Shown: positions 60,777 through 64,000 of the stretch, in pieces | Position numbering within the stretch: position 1 is the stretch's first letter | Layout: each line of letters starts with the position of its first letter | Assembly (NCBI GenBank): GCA_002840535.1 | Contig: PHBH01000036.1 | Coordinates: 1-64,000 of the forward strand | Length of the DNA stretch: 64,000 nt | Source: Deltaproteobacteria bacterium HGW-Deltaproteobacteria-15 | GTDB taxonomy: Bacteria > Desulfobacterota > DSM-4660 > Desulfatiglandales > HGW-15 | Direction: 5' to 3' | Position numbers and translations under genes: made by a program | The notes under the pieces: model-generated | Told to the model about the DNA's origin: nothing | The model's input: the letters and a program-made list of their open reading frames with translations, nothing else | Databases searched by the model: none

Positions 60777-61535
60777 ATGAGCAGCTCACAAAAGATTGCA
60801 ATCGTCACAGGAGCGGGAACGGGTATCGGAAGATCTACGGCGCTTGCACTCCTGCGGGAAGGATATTGCGTTGCGCTGGCCGGCCGCCGGGGTGAGATGC
60901 TGCAGCGGGTTGTAAAGGACGCGGGGCAAAGCGGTACAGAGGCCCTGGCGGTTCCTACTGACGTGTCCAATCCGGTTGAAGTCCGTACCTTGTTCGCGAA
61001 AACGCGAGAGATCTTCGGACGGCTCGACCTGCTGTTCAACAATGCCGGGATATTTCCGCCGTCCGTCCTCCTGGAAGATCTGGCCTTCGAGCAGTGGCAG
61101 GCTGCTGTCGGTGTCAATCTCACAGGAGCCTTCCTGTGCACGCAGGAGGCATTCAAACTCATGAAAAGCCAGAACCCCCGTGGTGGGCGCATCATTAACA
61201 ATGGTTCCATATCTGCCCATTCACCTCGCCCCAACTCCGCTCCCTACACATCCACCAAACACGCAATTACCGGTTTGACCAAAGCCACGGCCCTCGATGG
61301 ACGCAAATACGATATCGCCTGCAGCCAGATCGACATCGGCAACGCAGGGACCGAAATCACCACTGCCATGAAAAAGGGTATCCTGCAGGCCAATGGCACC
61401 GTGGATGTAGAGCCGATCATGGATGTGGAGGATGTTGCCAAGGCCGTGGTGTATATGGCCGGTCTGCCATTGAGTACGAATGTGCAGTTCATGACCATCA
61501 TGGCGACCAAGATGCCCTTTATCGGAAGGGGATGA
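60777..61535 (+). CDS. SDR-family oxidoreductase
   Basis: A 252-residue classical short-chain dehydrogenase/reductase. NAD(P)-binding GAGTGIGRSTAL is near the start, then LFNNAG and the catalytic Ser/Tyr/Lys set: NGSIS and YTSTK. Substrate unknown. The gene has a strong AAGGAG ribosome binding site and appears alone; a terminator-like hairpin follows. Confidence 0.93.
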   Translation: MSSSQKIAIVTGAGTGIGRSTALALLREGYCVALAGRRGEMLQRVVKDAGQSGTEALAVPTDVSNPVEVRTLFAKTREIFGRLDLLFNNAGIFPPSVLLEDLAFEQWQAAVGVNLTGAFLCTQEAFKLMKSQNPRGGRIINNGSISAHSPRPNSAPYTSTKHAITGLTKATALDGRKYDIACSQIDIGNAGTEITTAMKKGILQANGTVDVEPIMDVEDVAKAVVYMAGLPLSTNVQFMTIMATKMPFIGRG

Positions 61536-61580
61536 GGGTGGGTGGATTCCCGGACCTGAGATAGATCGACGGTGGTGGAC

Positions 61581-61615
61581 AAAGCCCTGCCAGCATACCT
61601 GTGCGGCAGGGCTTT
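61581..61615. terminator. bidirectional terminator hairpin
   Basis: A perfect eleven-base stem AAAGCCCTGCC/GGCAGGGCTTT with a 13-base loop, followed by TTTGTTT on the plus strand and by TTTGTCC on the minus strand. It separates the convergent SDR and flavin reductase genes. Confidence 0.75.
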
Positions 61616-61640
61616 GTTTCACCCCTCTTTCCGGGTCCCC

Positions 61641-62204
61641 CTATTTCATCAGCTTCTTGCCTGCCCCCCAGGCCGGGGCCACGTCAGGTCCCAGAACCGC
61701 ATACATCTTCTGAGACATGTTCAGCAGCAGGGGATTTATCTTCCTCATGTCGGGAATGCCGTTTGAAAGATATCTCTCTTCGCAGTATGTGCCGACGATT
61801 TCCCCGATAAAGATCTCCTCCATGGGCAGGTCCACTGTCTGCACCAGCCTGCACTCCGCATTGAAGGCGCACTCCTGGATCATGGGCGCCGTTTTGAGCT
61901 TCCCGTAAAAAGTTTCGAACACTCCTGATTTGTCGACCTTGCGGCCCGACACCAGACCGCAATAGTCCACCTTTTCAATCAATTCCACGGAAGGAATGTT
62001 GACGCTGAAGGTGCCATTCGCCTTCACCCCCGCGTTCGTATAATGGGCTTTGTTCATCGCGACCATGACGTGGGGCGGCTTTGGATTGGCCATGCCGAAC
62101 CAGGCCACCGTGAGGTAGGTCGGTCTTCCTTCCACACTTGCCCCAACCAGCGAGCAAGGCATGGGGTAGTGGAGCCGGTCGGCTCCGAACTCGATTTTTT
62201 GCAT
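61641..62204 (-). CDS. flavin reductase family protein
   Basis: A 187-residue FMN-binding split-barrel protein of the flavin reductase-like group: YPMPCSLVGASVEGRPTYLTVAWFGMANPKPPHVMVAMN and SVNIPSVELIEKVDYCGLVSG. Related to the high-molecular-weight type in sulfate reducers, with a probable electron-transfer role. Start 62204 is preceded by AAGGAGGAGG; more open frame upstream is not supported. A divergent MFS gene lies 293 bp away. Confidence 0.9.
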   Translation of the reverse strand: MQKIEFGADRLHYPMPCSLVGASVEGRPTYLTVAWFGMANPKPPHVMVAMNKAHYTNAGVKANGTFSVNIPSVELIEKVDYCGLVSGRKVDKSGVFETFYGKLKTAPMIQECAFNAECRLVQTVDLPMEEIFIGEIVGTYCEERYLSNGIPDMRKINPLLLNMSQKMYAVLGPDVAPAWGAGKKLMK

Positions 62205-62386
62205 GGGCCTCCTCCTTGAAAAAGGATTTGCATTTTCCTCATCATGCCACGGATCGATGTGCCCGATCAAGCGTCCGCATATCCTTAAAGTTATGTTCCA
62301 TTGTTTTCCTGCATGGTGTAGAGTCTTTGCCAGGGACAACGCAGCACCCGCAGTTGTCCCGATTTTTATCGTAAAACGGCGATACG

Positions 62387-62407
62387 AATGCAATGCCGAA
62401 TTGCATT
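62387..62407. promoter_or_regulatory. palindrome AATGCAAT-GCCGA-ATTGCATT in the divergent region
   Basis: An eight-base perfect inverted repeat with a five-base centre, between the divergently transcribed flavin reductase and MFS genes. It could be an operator for either. Confidence 0.45.
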
Positions 62408-62497
62408 GGTAATTAGTGGGCTCATCGCTGCCGTTTGTACAGGCTGCTCAGCAACGAATGCTCAGCCGCTGCGCTTCAAGACAGGATTTTGGTCTCC

Positions 62498-63676
62498 ATG
62501 AATCAAAGAAATGCCAGGAACATCCTCTTTATTTCGCTCTCTCAGCTGGGGATGGCCTTCTCGTTCAATTTTTTGATGGTTTTCATCCCTTTCTATATCC
62601 ATTCCATCAGCCCCTACTCGCCCCGGGAAACCCTCATATGGGTTGGACTCATTATGGGGTCCGCGAGCTTCATGGCCGCTGTCACCTCCACGTTCTGGGG
62701 ATCCCTGGCCTCCCGTTTCACGCCCAAGAAGATTTATATGAGGGGACTGCTCTCCCATGCCGTTCTCATCCTGTTGATGGCGTTCGTGACCAACCTTCCT
62801 TTGCTTCTGGCAATCCGAATACTGCAGGGGGCATTGGGAGGGATTTCCACGGTCGGTCTTATCATTGTCTCTTCCTCCTCATCCCGGGAATCGGCAACTG
62901 CAGATATGGGATTCTTCCAGAACTCCATTACCATGGGGCAGTTGCTCGGTCCGCCGGTTGGAGCCTTTGCCGCCTCCATGCTTGGCTACAAAGGTACGTT
63001 TGTCAGTGCTTCCGCACTGGTTTTCATAACCCTCGTATTCTGCGCTCTCTATGTGGCAGAGGTTCCTCAAAAGCCCGGCCAGAGAAGCGAGCAGGGAAAG
63101 CAGGCGCTCAGCACAAAGACCCTCTTTGCCTGGGGAGTCTGCTTCGCAGCCACCGTCCAGCTGATGTTCCTGCCCGGCGTGCTCCCGAACGTCTTTGGCA
63201 CATTCGGAATAGAGCCGGATATTGCATTGCGCTGGTCCGGGGCGTTTGTCATGTCCTACACGGCGACAGCGATGATAGGAACCTATTTGCTGTGCAGGCT
63301 TGCCCCTAAAATCGGGAGCGTGAAGCTGATCATTTGCGCCGGCACACTCGGAATCCTCATGCAATCCCTTCTGAGCGTGAGTCCGGGTATATCCTCTTTT
63401 GTTGTCATCCGGGTTGTTCAAACGGCACTGATTGCCTCTGTTCTTCCATTGATCATTTCTCTCTTCGCATCCGATCTCAGTGGAAAGGTCATAGGATTTC
63501 TGAACTCCGGAAGATTCGCGGGAAATGCCATGGGACCGATCATAGGAACTTCCGTCCTTGCCTTCACCGGTCTGAACTGGGTGTACCTTTTCATCAGCGG
63601 TCTGAGTGTCCTGGCTCTTGCGGGTTTCGCATTTTCGTTCAGCGACAAGGAGCACGGCTCTGAACCCGAAAAATAG
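62498..63676 (+). CDS. MFS transporter
   Basis: A 392-residue inner-membrane transporter with about twelve hydrophobic segments of the multidrug efflux type. The family-typical RFTPKKIYMRG segment follows TM2, and PVGAFAASMLGYKGTFVSAS is in TM5. The start is the Met at 62498 (MNQRNARNI); an upstream ATG frame is poor. Substrate unknown, efflux of small molecules likely. Confidence 0.92.
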   Translation: MNQRNARNILFISLSQLGMAFSFNFLMVFIPFYIHSISPYSPRETLIWVGLIMGSASFMAAVTSTFWGSLASRFTPKKIYMRGLLSHAVLILLMAFVTNLPLLLAIRILQGALGGISTVGLIIVSSSSSRESATADMGFFQNSITMGQLLGPPVGAFAASMLGYKGTFVSASALVFITLVFCALYVAEVPQKPGQRSEQGKQALSTKTLFAWGVCFAATVQLMFLPGVLPNVFGTFGIEPDIALRWSGAFVMSYTATAMIGTYLLCRLAPKIGSVKLIICAGTLGILMQSLLSVSPGISSFVVIRVVQTALIASVLPLIISLFASDLSGKVIGFLNSGRFAGNAMGPIIGTSVLAFTGLNWVYLFISGLSVLALAGFAFSFSDKEHGSEPEK

Positions 63677-63769
63677 TCCTGCAAGACAAACCGACAAAGA
63701 TGTGATAAAGTCCCGCTGCTCATGTGAGACGATCACTTGTTGTCCCTCATACGAGCGCACGGTGAAGAT

Positions 63770-63992
63770 ATGCCAAGGATTCATTTCTTGCCGGATGACA
63801 AAACCGTTGATGCGGCCCCGGGAGTCACCATTTTGGACGCTGCAAGGAATGCGGGTGTGGACGGAAATCCTCATCTCCGAGGATCTGCTTCGGGAGGTTG
63901 CTCCTCTTGTCACGGTGCGCCCCCTCGCACCTCTGGAACTGAAAGGCAAGAGCAGCAGACACACCCTTTATGAGGTGCTCGATGTCCGCTGA
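63770..63992 (+). pseudogene. remnant of a ferredoxin-adenylate cyclase fusion gene
   Basis: The first 35 codons (MPRIHFLPDDKTVDAAPGVTILDAARNAGVD) read as the start of a 2Fe-2S plant-type ferredoxin domain. In another frame the next 40 codons (EILISEDLLREVAPLVTVRPLAPLELKGKSSRHTLYEVLDVR) read as the end of a class III adenylate/guanylate cyclase. Such ferredoxin-cyclase fusions exist in Desulfobacterota. The Cys cluster and catalytic core are missing and the halves are out of frame, so this looks like an internal deletion. An assembly error remains possible. Confidence 0.6.
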
Positions 63993-64000
63993 GCAATATG

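Overview
The window looks like a chromosome segment of an anaerobic, Gram-negative member of the Desulfobacterota (the former Deltaproteobacteria, Syntrophobacter/Syntrophales-like). This is inferred from gene content, not from a marker search. The clues are a methylmalonyl-CoA mutase split into a large subunit and a separate B12-binding subunit, several acyl-CoA dehydrogenases and thiolases, a hemA / ccsB-type / siroheme block, MoaC plus a short MoaE-like protein, many small two-gene overlaps, and lipoproteins throughout. No rRNA operon, tRNA, CRISPR array, transposase or integrase gene was seen.

Layout. 0.2-9.1 kb is housekeeping: MgtE, a DHH phosphoesterase, a TIM-barrel isomerase-like protein, then ileS-lspA-lgt and a cytidylate-kinase-like protein. 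9.5-16.7 kb carries a 51-aa membrane protein, an alpha/beta hydrolase, a small beta protein, an exported LysM protein, dprA, topA, a receiver-only response regulator and a 39-aa basic protein. 16.7-21.3 kb has an exported HtrA-like protease, an amino-acid permease overlapping a lipoprotein-type methyltransferase, and an NRDE protein. 21.4-25.9 kb (minus strand) is cofactor metabolism: CysG-N-type siroheme synthase, CcsB/ResC, HemA, MoaE-like, MoaC and a nitroreductase. 26-31 kb holds a radical SAM protein, a double-PilZ protein and a MerR-like regulator surrounded by repeated operator-like sites.

30.9-43.6 kb (minus strand) is a fatty-acid / propionyl-CoA module: two thiolases, enoyl-CoA hydratase, three acyl-CoA dehydrogenases (one with a degenerate active site), methylmalonyl-CoA mutase large subunit, its B12-binding subunit, the MeaB chaperone GTPase, an XRE-cupin regulator, an RNA m5C methyltransferase and a standalone PUA protein. 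Together these would turn acyl-CoAs to acetyl-CoA and propionyl/methylmalonyl-CoA to succinyl-CoA, or run the same steps in reverse. 43.7-47.6 kb has an aminotransferase overlapping a GAF histidine kinase, and a small zinc-ribbon-like protein.

48.2-60.3 kb is the most unusual part: seven consecutive plus-strand genes whose products all carry export signals. They are a TPR protein, a 1384-aa multi-beta-domain protein, a Sel1-repeat/propeller-like/PDZ lipoprotein, a DUF1566 lipoprotein, a small exported protein, an exported ankyrin protein and an exported beta protein. I recognise no characterised system with this composition. 60.8-64 kb contains an SDR, a flavin reductase, an MFS transporter and, at the edge, an apparently deleted ferredoxin-adenylate cyclase gene.

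Non-coding structure includes a dispersed palindromic repeat of the GGAAT type in three copies (about 17.75, 22.5 and 47.0 kb), two other degenerate short-repeat tracts, perfect palindromes upstream of the mutase and between divergent genes near 62.4 kb, and a 25-nt antisense match to the 16S rRNA 3' end at 20.45 kb.
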